NCBI RefSeq assembly: GCF_029433295.1
Contig: NZ_JAQTHV010000002.1
Span: forward strand, 372,001-436,000
Source: Bifidobacterium sp. ESL0784
GTDB lineage: Bacteria > Actinomycetota > Actinomycetes > Actinomycetales > Bifidobacteriaceae
DNA length: 64,000 nucleotides
Direction: 5' to 3'
Made by a program: the position numbers and the translations under genes. Below the pieces are notes generated by a model. That model did not search any database and was not told the DNA's origin. It worked only from the letters and a program-made list of their open reading frames with translations. Of this stretch, positions 19,553 through 27,553 are shown in pieces (position 1 is the stretch's first letter; every line of letters begins with the position of its first letter).

Positions 19553-20914
19553 ATGGCAATCAAAGGAGCAAAGACTTACCGGAACCCCTCGTATCTACAG
19601 AGCTCGACCGGTATCTTCATGTTCTTCTGCTCGTGGGGCATCTGGTGGTCCTTCTACTCAATCTGGCTGACCAGCCCGGCTCCCAAGGGCATGGGTATGA
19701 CAGCTGCTGAGCAGGGCACCATCTACTCCATCAACTCATTGGTGACATTGTTCATCATGTTCTTCTACGGCATCATCCAAGACAACCTTGGCATCAAGCG
19801 CCGCTTGGTAATCGTCGTCTCCTGCATCGCCGCATGCGTCGGCCCGTTCGCGCAATTCATCTACAAGCCTCTGCTTTCGGCAGGCGGCACCACCAAGTTC
19901 ATCGGCGTACTGCTCGGCTCGTTCGTCCTCTCCGCAGGCTTCATGGCCGGTTGCTCGCTGATCGAGGCCATCACCGAACGTTACAGCCGTCACTTCGGCT
20001 TCGAATACGGTCAGTCGCGCGCCTGGGGCTCCTTCGGCTACGCCGTCGTGGCCCTTATCGCTGGCTTCCTCTTCAACAAGAGCATGATGTACAACTTCTG
20101 GCTCGGTTCGCTCTTCGGCATCTGCATGCTGTGCATCTACCTGTTCTGGCGCCCGGCCGAGCAGAAGGAAGAGCTCAAGAAAGAAGCCGATCCGAACGCA
20201 CCGCGCACCAACCCGACCGCCAAGGAAATGATTTCCGTGCTTGGCATGGGCTCGCTGTGGGCACTGATCATCTTCATGCTCTTCACCAACACCTTCTACA
20301 CGGTCTTCGACCAGCAGATGTTCCCGAGCTACTATAAGAGCCTCTTCGCCACACCGTCCCAAGGCGCGGAATGGTACTCCGTCCTCAACGCTGCCGAGGT
20401 GTTCTGCGAATCAATCATGATGGGCGTCGTCCCGGTAATCATGGACCACATCGGCGTTCGCAACTCGCTGCTGCTCGGCGCGTTGACCATGTTCCTGCGT
20501 ATCGGCCTGTGCGGCGTCTTCCACGACCCGGTGATGATCTCGATCGTCAAGATGTTCCACGCCATCGAAACCCCGCTCTTCAGCCTTCCCGCCTTCCGTT
20601 ACTTCACATTGCATTACGATACGAAGCTATCGGCGACGCTGTATATGGTCGGCTTCCAGATCGCCTCCCAGGTCGGTCAGGTCATCATGTCGCACCCGCT
20701 TGGTGCACTGCGTGACGCGCTCGGCCCGCAGAAGACCTTCTTCACCATCTCCGGCATCGTCTTGCTCGCTCTGATTTACGGATTCTTCGTGATTAAGAGG
20801 GATAACCAACAGGTGGGCGGCGACCCGTTCATACGCATCAAGGACCGCAAGAAGGCCGAGGCGGAAGGCGAGGCCATCCAGGCCGAGGCCGCCAGCGACC
20901 AACTCCCGGCCTGA
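19553..20914 (+). CDS. scrT: Sucrose/oligosaccharide:H+ symporter (MFS, LacY-type)
   Basis: Cytoplasmic-membrane sugar permease, 453 aa with 12 predicted helices. The N-terminus YLQSSTGIFMFFCSWGIWWSFYSIWL is typical of the oligosaccharide:H+ symporter family, which includes LacY and CscB. The start is the ATG at 19553 after AAAGGTGACGAA. An earlier reading from 19466 overlaps the promoter. Its place between a LacI regulator and a beta-fructofuranosidase suggests sucrose or short fructo-oligosaccharide uptake without phosphorylation. The last about 40 residues are charged and cytoplasmic. Confidence 0.88.
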   Translation: MAIKGAKTYRNPSYLQSSTGIFMFFCSWGIWWSFYSIWLTSPAPKGMGMTAAEQGTIYSINSLVTLFIMFFYGIIQDNLGIKRRLVIVVSCIAACVGPFAQFIYKPLLSAGGTTKFIGVLLGSFVLSAGFMAGCSLIEAITERYSRHFGFEYGQSRAWGSFGYAVVALIAGFLFNKSMMYNFWLGSLFGICMLCIYLFWRPAEQKEELKKEADPNAPRTNPTAKEMISVLGMGSLWALIIFMLFTNTFYTVFDQQMFPSYYKSLFATPSQGAEWYSVLNAAEVFCESIMMGVVPVIMDHIGVRNSLLLGALTMFLRIGLCGVFHDPVMISIVKMFHAIETPLFSLPAFRYFTLHYDTKLSATLYMVGFQIASQVGQVIMSHPLGALRDALGPQKTFFTISGIVLLALIYGFFVIKRDNQQVGGDPFIRIKDRKKAEAEGEAIQAEAASDQLPA

Positions 20915-20978
20915 TTCGCTAATCCGGCGCCGTACGCATTTGGTTGTGCACGGTGCTTTCCGCAAAATTCCATAGCGT

Positions 20979-21022
20979 CACAAGGCCTCCGCACCCATCA
21001 ATTCAGGCGTGGGGGCCTTGTG
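20979..21022 (+). terminator. Intercistronic hairpin between symporter and GH32 genes
   Basis: CACAAGGCC (20979-20987) pairs exactly with GGCCTTGTG (21014-21022), with partial pairing inside. No T-run follows, so it may reduce read-through or stabilise the upstream message rather than fully stop transcription. Confidence 0.55.
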
Positions 21023-21071
21023 GCGAATAAAAAACAATCATCATATGATAGTTACGAGAAAGGCATCAAAG

Positions 21072-22619
21072 ATGACTACTGAATCTCCCGTTTACACCCC
21101 GATACGCGATCACGCCAAGGAACTCGCCAAGGCCGAAGCCGGTGTCGAAACGCTCGCCCTCGAACGCGACGACCGCTGGTACCCGAAGTACCATATCGCC
21201 TCGAACGGCGGCTGGATCAACGATCCTAACGGCCTGTGCTACTACAAGGGCCGCTGGCACGTCTACTACCAGCTTCATCCCTACGGCACGCAGTGGGGCC
21301 CGATGCACTGGGGCCACGTCTCCAGCGCCGACATGGTTTCCTGGCGCCGCGAGCCCATCGCCATGGCCCCCAGCCTTGAACAGGAAAAGGACGGCGTTTT
21401 CTCCGGCTCGGCCGTAGTCGACGATGAAGGCAAGCTCAAGTTCTATTACACCGGCCACCGCTGGAACAACGGCAAGGACGACACGGACGGCCAGTGGCAG
21501 GTCCAGATGCTTGCCGAGGCCGAGGACGACGATGCCACCAAGCTCAACAAGCTCGGCATGGTCATCGACTGCCCGCGCGAGAAGGTCGATTCCCACTTCC
21601 GCGATCCGAAGGTCTGGAAGCAGGACGGCGTCTGGCACCTGGTCCACGGCGTCTCCACCGCCGACCACCGTGGCCAGATCTGGGACTACACCTCCACCGA
21701 CATGATTCATTGGGAATTCCAGAACGTGCTTTACGACGATCCGGATCCGGACGTCTTCATGCTCGAGTGCCCCGACTTCTTCCCGCTGAAAGACAAAGAC
21801 GGCAACACCAAGTGGGTCATCGTCTTCTCAGCCATGGGCTCCAAGGCACGCGGCTACATGAACCGCAACGAAAATAACGCCGGCTACATGATCGGTACCT
21901 GGAAGCCGGGCGAGGCGTTCAAGCCTGAAACCGAATTCCGTCTGCTCGATTGCGGAGCGAATTACTATGCCCCCCAGTCCTTCGAAACCAACGGCCGACG
22001 CATCATGTACGGCTGGATGAGCCCGTTCAGCGAAAGCGCCCCGATGCAGTCCGACGGCTGGTGCGGCCAGATGACCCTGCCCCGCGAATGCTTCCTCGGC
22101 GATGACGGTGACCTGCACACCGTGCCGGTTCCGGAAATCGAGAAGTTGCGCATCAACACCTTCGACCACGTCGCCCGCCCAATCGAGGCCAACGAAGAGG
22201 CGCTCGTTGACGAGGATGCCGAAGCCGTGGAAATCGAGCTGAACATCAACCTGAAAGACACCACCGCCGAGCGCGCGGGCCTCAAGGTCCATGCCACCCC
22301 CGATGGCTCCCACACCTACGTCGCCTATGACGCGCAGGCCGGCACCGTGGTCGTCGACCGCCAGGCCGCAGCCCGCGGCGATCGCGGCTATCGTGCCGCC
22401 AAGCTCACCGACGCCGAACTGGACGCCGACCAGCTCAAGCTGCAAGTCTACGTCGATCGCGGCTCCGTCGAGGTCTATGTCAACGACGGCCTGCATGTGC
22501 TCAGCTCCTATAGCTACCCGTCCGAGGGCAAGCGTGCGGTCAAGCTTTCCTCCGAATCCGGCGTCCTCGCCATCGACAAGCTCACCGTCCACGACATCAA
22601 GAGCATCGGCTTGGAGTAA
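21072..22619 (+). CDS. cscA: GH32 beta-fructofuranosidase (sucrose/FOS hydrolase)
   Basis: Cytoplasmic glycosidase of 515 aa that would split sucrose and short fructans after uptake. The three GH32 catalytic motifs are intact: WINDPNG (nucleophile D51), FRDPK (transition-state D178) and ECPD (acid/base E232). The C-terminal beta-sandwich ends with DRGSVEVYVNDG, typical of the family. I chose the ATG at 21072 (MTTESPVYTP); 21 extra codons upstream contain the ribosome site GAGAAAGG. It is co-directional with the regulator and symporter and closes the sucrose locus. No signal peptide is present. Confidence 0.94.
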   Translation: MTTESPVYTPIRDHAKELAKAEAGVETLALERDDRWYPKYHIASNGGWINDPNGLCYYKGRWHVYYQLHPYGTQWGPMHWGHVSSADMVSWRREPIAMAPSLEQEKDGVFSGSAVVDDEGKLKFYYTGHRWNNGKDDTDGQWQVQMLAEAEDDDATKLNKLGMVIDCPREKVDSHFRDPKVWKQDGVWHLVHGVSTADHRGQIWDYTSTDMIHWEFQNVLYDDPDPDVFMLECPDFFPLKDKDGNTKWVIVFSAMGSKARGYMNRNENNAGYMIGTWKPGEAFKPETEFRLLDCGANYYAPQSFETNGRRIMYGWMSPFSESAPMQSDGWCGQMTLPRECFLGDDGDLHTVPVPEIEKLRINTFDHVARPIEANEEALVDEDAEAVEIELNINLKDTTAERAGLKVHATPDGSHTYVAYDAQAGTVVVDRQAAARGDRGYRAAKLTDAELDADQLKLQVYVDRGSVEVYVNDGLHVLSSYSYPSEGKRAVKLSSESGVLAIDKLTVHDIKSIGLE

Positions 22620-22649
22620 GTCGGTCTTAAGCGGGTTTACTACATAAAT

Positions 22650-22737
22650 GAGCCACTGACTCAACCCAAGGGGCCCGAATACGGCGGATTAATATTTTCC
22701 CGCCGTATTCCGGCCCTTTAGCATCTCTCAGTGGCTC
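22650..22737. terminator. Large nested palindrome after the GH32 gene
   Basis: The outer arms GAGCCACTGA (22650-22659) and TCAGTGGCTC (22728-22737) pair exactly. Inside, GAATACGGCGG (22677-22687) pairs exactly with CCGCCGTATTC (22700-22710), and the arms extend outward through GGGCC/GGCCC with a mismatch. It is probably the strong end of the sucrose operon, although no T-run follows. Confidence 0.7.
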
Positions 22738-22840
22738 GATTATTATGGCTCAGCCCAAGCCATTTCTGCCACATTCAGGCCACTCAGCATCCCTCAGCGG
22801 CCTGTCTGCAACTGATGGTGCAAATCAACAGCCAAAAAGG

Positions 22841-22872
22841 CGGGCCGCCAACCACTCAAGGTCAACGGCCCG
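22841..22872 (-). terminator. Terminator of the permease-epimerase operon
   Basis: CGGGCCG (22841-22847) pairs with CGGCCCG (22866-22872). On the minus strand the stem is followed by CCTTTTTGG. It lies about 25 bp after the epimerase stop. Confidence 0.75.
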
Positions 22873-22895
22873 TCTAAAGAGACTCAGCAGCCTGT

Positions 22896-24233
22896 TTACC
22901 AGCCAATCTTGCCGGCATCCTCGGGCAGGCTCAACTTGCCCGCAGCCAGCTCGGCCAACGCTTGGTCAAAGGCCTTGAAGGCCTGCTGCAGCTGGTCTTC
23001 GGTGATAACCAGCGGCGGCTGGAAGCGCAGGATGTAGCCACGAAGGCTGATGATGATGACACCCAATTGGTACATGCGATAGATCAGCTTGGTGGTGGCT
23101 TCTTCATCGCCCTTCCCGGTTTCGGGGTCGATGATGTCGATGCCGCCGTCGAGACCGTAGAAACGGATGTCGCCGATGAAATCGTACTGTTCGCGTTTCT
23201 TCTCGAAGTAGGCCTTGACTTGGGGGCCCAGCTTCGCCGAGCGCTCGACCAAGTGCTCCTGCTCCATGACATCCAACGTGGCGTTCGCCGCCGCCGTGGT
23301 GACCGGATTGCCCGCCGTGGTATAGGTGACGGCCGGAGAACCCAAGGCGTCCATGATTTCGGCGCGGCCAATGATGGCGCTCAACGGCAGACCGGAGGCG
23401 ATGGACTTGCCGACGGTCATCAGGTCGGGCTCGAGGCCGAAGTTCTGAATGGACCACCATTGGCCGGTGCGGCCCATACCCTGGTTGACCTCGTCGATCG
23501 CGATCACAATGCCGTGCTCGTGGGCGAATTGCCAGAGAAAGTCCATATACTTTTGCGGCGCCTTGACGATGCCGCCGTCGCCCTGAATCGGCTCAACGAC
23601 GATCGCAGCCACTTCCTCGGCCGGCAGATAGGTCTCGAAAGGCAGCTTGAAGGCAGCAATCATGCGCTCGACGAACTCGTCTTCGCTTTCGTGCGGCAGA
23701 CGCTCATGAATGTCGGGATACGGCACCTTCACTACTCCCGGCAGCATCGGGGCCATCTTGCGGCTCATATTGAGGCTGACCGACGAGATGGACATCGAAC
23801 CGTAAGTGGAGCCATGGTAGGCACCCGTGAAGCTGACGATGTACTGACGGCCGGTATAGGCACGCGAATACTTGATGATCGCGTCATTGGCGTCCGAGCC
23901 GGAATTGCCCCAAGCGACCTTGACCGGCCCGCTCATCGGAGCCAGCTTGGCAAGGCGCTGCGCCAGTTCGATCTCAGGGCCACTGGCGAAATAGGCCGGC
24001 GTGTATTGGATCAGATTGGCGGCCTGCTTCTGGATCGCTTCCACGACGTGGGGGTGGCAATGACCGGTATTGGTCGCCGACGCGCTGGCCAGCAGATCAA
24101 TGTATTCACGGCCGTCGGCATCTCTCAGCAGCGCGCCCTTGGCCTTTTGGATGACGATATCGAAATATTGGATACGCACCGCAGGAGACAGGACCTCATT
24201 TTCCTGAGCCAGTAACTGTTGATTGTTATCCAA
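22896..24233 (-). CDS. PLP-dependent class III enzyme, isoleucine 2-epimerase-like
   Basis: Fold-type I PLP enzyme of 445 aa. The Schiff-base lysine is K276 in TVGKSIASGLPLSA; the PLP-nitrogen aspartate is D247 in IAIDEVNQGMGRTG. The N-terminal stretch YIDLLASASATNTGHCH, the LIQYTPAYF segment and the C-terminal GKIGW resemble the branched-chain amino acid 2-epimerase of Lactobacillus buchneri as I remember it. That enzyme makes D-allo-isoleucine and D-valine. It is often annotated as 4-aminobutyrate aminotransferase. The start appears to be TTG at 24233 behind AGGAGAGAAG, as no ATG fits. It is 15 bp downstream of an APC permease gene and so in one operon. Confidence 0.82.
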   Translation of the reverse strand: MDNNQQLLAQENEVLSPAVRIQYFDIVIQKAKGALLRDADGREYIDLLASASATNTGHCHPHVVEAIQKQAANLIQYTPAYFASGPEIELAQRLAKLAPMSGPVKVAWGNSGSDANDAIIKYSRAYTGRQYIVSFTGAYHGSTYGSMSISSVSLNMSRKMAPMLPGVVKVPYPDIHERLPHESEDEFVERMIAAFKLPFETYLPAEEVAAIVVEPIQGDGGIVKAPQKYMDFLWQFAHEHGIVIAIDEVNQGMGRTGQWWSIQNFGLEPDLMTVGKSIASGLPLSAIIGRAEIMDALGSPAVTYTTAGNPVTTAAANATLDVMEQEHLVERSAKLGPQVKAYFEKKREQYDFIGDIRFYGLDGGIDIIDPETGKGDEEATTKLIYRMYQLGVIIISLRGYILRFQPPLVITEDQLQQAFKAFDQALAELAAGKLSLPEDAGKIGW

Positions 24234-24248
24234 CTTCTCTCCTCCTTT

Positions 24249-25682
24249 TTACTTCTTGTTGTTCAAAGCGGAATGTCTCATTCCGTAGCAGAAATACAGA
24301 ATCAGACCGAAGATGAACCAGCCCAAGGCATAAATCTTCGCGTCGTTGCTCAGCCCGATGAATACAATCAAAGAACCGAGGAAAGCCAGGGCGGGCATCA
24401 CCGGATAGAACGGCATCTTGAAGCCAGGTTCGGCGATATCCTTACCTTCGCGCTTGCGCAGACCGTAGATGCCCAGCGAGACGAACATGAAGGCAATCAG
24501 GGTGCCGGCCGAAATCAGCTGGCTTAAGAACGCGAACGGGAAGATGGAGCCGATGATCACGGCGAAGACCGTGAGTGCAAGCAAAGCGTTGTTCGGCAGA
24601 TGATTCTCGTTGATCTTGCCCAGCCAACGCGGGAGCAGACCATCGCGCCCGAAGGAATAGAGCAGGCGGGAACCGGCCATCATCATGCCGATTAACGCTG
24701 CGAACATACCCAGGCAGGCCACTGCCTGCACGATCGTGGCAATGATCACATGGCCGCTCTTGCGCAAGGCCCAGCCCACCGGTTCGGCGTTGTTGGCATA
24801 GAGCGGATAGTGGAACATACCGACCAGAACCAGCGAGACGGCCGCGAACAACACGACGCCGATTAGCAGGGAACCCATGATCCCCTTCGGCATCGTCTTG
24901 GCAGGGTCCTTGGCTTCGGCGGAATTGGCGGCGATGGAATCGAAGCCGATATATGCCAGGAAGATCATCGAGACGCCGGCATAGATTCCCTGCCAGCCGC
25001 CGAAGGCCGACCCATCAGGGTTGGGATGGTACTTGGGAATAAACGGTACGTAGTTTTGCGGCTTGATAGCCGTGCATCCTACCACGATGAACAGCAGAAT
25101 GACGATTACCTTCAAAACCACCAGAACGTTTTCGACACGGCTGGTTTGGTTGGCTCCTCGGGAAATCAAGAGAGCCACGGCGAGAATCGCGACCACGGAA
25201 ACCAGATCGATAATTCCCCCATCGGTGCCGAAGGGGTTGGCCAACATCTTCGGCAATGTCAAACCCAAAGGTTCGATCAGACCGCGGAAATTGGCCGACA
25301 AGCCCGAACCGACAAAGGCCACGGCGATGAAATACTCCGCCAAGAGCGCCCAACCGGCAATCCAGCCAAAGAACTCGCCGAAAATGACGTTGATCCAGGA
25401 ATACGCAGAACCGGCGAACGGCATCGCCGAAGCCATTTCCGCATAGGCGAACGCCACCAAACCAGCGACTACACCGGCGGCTATGAAGGAAAGCACCACC
25501 GCCGGGCCCGCATGCTGGGCTGCCACCGTTCCAGGCAGTGTGAAAATAGCCGTGGATAAAACGGTCCCCAAGCCAAGGGCCAAAAAGTCTCGCACCCGCA
25601 GGGTCCGCTTCAGATGGGCGTCCTTCTGCTCATAGACGCTGGGGTCCTCTTTTCGGAAAATACGTTCCTTGATACTCGCCAT
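24249..25682 (-). CDS. APC-family amino acid permease
   Basis: Cytoplasmic-membrane amino acid transporter, 477 aa with about 12 helices. The family start FLALGLGTVLSTAIFTLPGTVAA (helix 1 with the unwound substrate site) and the conserved YIGFDSIAANSAEAKDPAKTMPKGI segment place it near the cationic/branched amino acid (CAT-like) branch of APC. The operon with the epimerase-like gene suggests import of L-isoleucine or L-valine, or export of the D-epimer (inference). The ATG at 25682 follows GAGGGTGAGTA. Confidence 0.9.
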   Translation of the reverse strand: MASIKERIFRKEDPSVYEQKDAHLKRTLRVRDFLALGLGTVLSTAIFTLPGTVAAQHAGPAVVLSFIAAGVVAGLVAFAYAEMASAMPFAGSAYSWINVIFGEFFGWIAGWALLAEYFIAVAFVGSGLSANFRGLIEPLGLTLPKMLANPFGTDGGIIDLVSVVAILAVALLISRGANQTSRVENVLVVLKVIVILLFIVVGCTAIKPQNYVPFIPKYHPNPDGSAFGGWQGIYAGVSMIFLAYIGFDSIAANSAEAKDPAKTMPKGIMGSLLIGVVLFAAVSLVLVGMFHYPLYANNAEPVGWALRKSGHVIIATIVQAVACLGMFAALIGMMMAGSRLLYSFGRDGLLPRWLGKINENHLPNNALLALTVFAVIIGSIFPFAFLSQLISAGTLIAFMFVSLGIYGLRKREGKDIAEPGFKMPFYPVMPALAFLGSLIVFIGLSNDAKIYALGWFIFGLILYFCYGMRHSALNNKK

Positions 25683-25974
25683 TACTCACCCTCATTTTTG
25701 ATTATTGTCAACGAAACATGTCAAATCGTATTTAATAGCGCCAGCCTTACTGTGCACTTTCGATTCTCTGCTCTGCAAATCAAGGTACTTCATCCCATCC
25801 GTATGACGCACCATCAGTTCGCATAGTGATATATGTCTCGGCGGCATTCACATCGTTTCGCCCAAGTGCAGAGTACTCGCCGTCCGGTTCCTTGTACGAT
25901 CGCCACATCGCATTCCGTGTTAGCTACATCACAACTTCGCCCCGCGTGCCGTAAAGCGAAGCCACAACCTACCG
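25683..25974. other. Divergent promoter gap between APC permease and nrdF
   Basis: No gene is seen. The left part must carry the permease-epimerase promoter (minus strand). The right part leads into the NrdR boxes of nrdF. Confidence 0.4.
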
Positions 25975-25975
25975 A

Positions 25976-26022
25976 TTACTATATATAGAGGCATCACATT
26001 GCCTGACCACTAGATATAGTGT
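25976..26022 (+). promoter_or_regulatory. Two NrdR boxes upstream of nrdF
   Basis: Cores CTATATATAG (25979-25988) and CTAGATATAG (26010-26019) match the NrdR consensus core CwATATATwG, the second with one change. The core starts are 31 bp apart, three helical turns, the spacing NrdR needs for cooperative binding. NrdR is the ATP/dATP-sensing repressor of ribonucleotide reductase genes. Confidence 0.8.
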
Positions 26023-26168
26023 TGTCGACGTCGGCAACCGGCCGCTCTATGTCAACGGAATACGGGAGAATGAACCCTCCTAAACGTATTCGCGAGCAGC
26101 TGGCCCAAGTGTAAGGCGAGTACCTGCGAAACTTTAACAATCAGAACGCCACAAAAGAAGGAACACCC

Positions 26169-27221
26169 ATGACAAACGAGGTCAAACTCGCTGATGACAA
26201 GATGATGGCCGATTCGCTGACACCCCCGCAGTGGTCGACGGCCTTCGCGAAGGGCGCGGACCCGAACTCCATGCGTATCCGCCCCGTCAACTGGAACAAC
26301 ATCCAGGACGACAAGGACCTCGAGGTCTGGAACCGCCTCATCGCCAACTTCTGGCTGCCTGAAAAGGTGCCGCTGTCCAACGACATCCCCTCCTGGCGCA
26401 GCCTGACCGAGCACGAACGCACCACCACGGTCCGCGTCTTCGCCGGCCTGACCACACTCGACACCGAGCAGGCCACCGTGGGCGAGCTCGTGCAGATCCC
26501 CGACGCGCTGACTGAGCACGAGCAGGCCATCTACACCAACATCGCCTTCATGCAGTCGGTGCACGCCCGTTCCTATTCCTCCATCTTTTCCACCCTGTGC
26601 TCCTCCGAGCAGATCGACGAGGCCTACCGCTGGGCCGTGGGCAACGACCTGGTGCAGGAGCGCGTGCGCATCGTCATGGAGCAGTATCAGTCTGAGGACC
26701 CGCTGAAACGCAAGGTCGCCGCCGTGATGCTTTCCTCGCTGCTGCTCTACGCGGGCTTCTACCTGCCGCTCTACTTCTCCAGCCGCGCGAAGCTGATGAA
26801 CACTGCGGACATGATTCGCCTCATCCTGCGTGACAAGGCCATCCACGGTTACTATTCCGGCTACAAGTACCAGCGCCACCTCGAGCACCGCACCGCCGCC
26901 GACCAGGAAATGCTCAAGAAGTACACCGACGACCTGCTGAACCAGCTTTATGATCTTGAGGTCAAGTATTCCGACCAGGTCTATGAAGGCTTCGACTTCA
27001 TAGACGACGTGCAGGCGTTCGTGCGCTACAACGCCAACAAGACCTTGATGAACCTCGGCTATGAGGCCAAGTTCTCCGCCGCCGAAACCAAAGTGAGCCC
27101 CGAGATCATCGCCGCGCTCTCCCCCTCGGCCGACGAAAACCACGACTTCTTCTCCGGCTCCGGCTCCTCCTACGTCATCGGCAACGCCGAGGCGACCGAC
27201 GATGAGGATTGGGACTTCTAA
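26169..27221 (+). CDS. nrdF: Ribonucleotide reductase R2 subunit NrdF with Q/S/K metal-site replacement
   Basis: Small (radical-bearing) subunit of class I ribonucleotide reductase, 350 aa, needed with NrdE to make deoxynucleotides. The ferritin-like helices are intact. Of the six family metal ligands, D98, H132 and H226 remain. The three other carboxylates are replaced: Q129 (MQSVHARSY, normally ExVHA), S189 (MLSSLLLY, normally LES) and K223 (RDKAIH, normally RDEAxH). The radical tyrosine is present as Y136. This Q-S-K set is the hallmark of metal-independent class Ie R2 proteins, where the tyrosine is hydroxylated to a DOPA radical with NrdI. The gene stands alone here; nrdH, nrdI and nrdE are not in the window. 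AAGGA precedes the ATG. Confidence 0.95.
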   Translation: MTNEVKLADDKMMADSLTPPQWSTAFAKGADPNSMRIRPVNWNNIQDDKDLEVWNRLIANFWLPEKVPLSNDIPSWRSLTEHERTTTVRVFAGLTTLDTEQATVGELVQIPDALTEHEQAIYTNIAFMQSVHARSYSSIFSTLCSSEQIDEAYRWAVGNDLVQERVRIVMEQYQSEDPLKRKVAAVMLSSLLLYAGFYLPLYFSSRAKLMNTADMIRLILRDKAIHGYYSGYKYQRHLEHRTAADQEMLKKYTDDLLNQLYDLEVKYSDQVYEGFDFIDDVQAFVRYNANKTLMNLGYEAKFSAAETKVSPEIIAALSPSADENHDFFSGSGSSYVIGNAEATDDEDWDF

Positions 27222-27245
27222 ACCTCAGTCCTTCAAAAATTCACG

Positions 27246-27287
27246 AAATTGCCCGACCACGTGTTTCAACATGTGGTCGGGCAATTT
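27246..27287 (+). terminator. Terminator after nrdF
   Basis: AAATTGCCCGACCAC (27246-27260) pairs exactly with GTGGTCGGGCAATTT (27273-27287), giving a 15-bp stem. It lies 25 bp after nrdF. The remaining gap to 27553 is AT-rich and must hold the promoter of the next surface protein gene. Confidence 0.85.
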
Positions 27288-27553
27288 GCGTTTACAACTA
27301 CCAACCCGGGCCGCGTTTTACCTGACACAGCAACGAAAACCATCTATCTACGGTCAGTCCGTCGTAAATTTTCAACAGAACCACGAAACAGCGGTTTTAG
27401 AAGAAAAATTGATTCATCAAATAGATAACCCAAAATAATAATTAATAATATTCTATGTTATGCTGACTAATAGGCATGCTCAACAACGCGCATTTCACGC
27501 TTGCAAGCGTGCTGAATAAACGACCAAGAATGTAAGAAGATAAGGAGAAAGCA

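Noticed and set aside
26070..26114. 14-residue frame (MNPPKRIREQLAQV) in the nrdF leader, possibly a leader peptide
   Set aside because: The purine-rich stretch runs straight into the ATG, so ribosome site spacing is poor. There is no attenuator hairpin after it. It could be chance.
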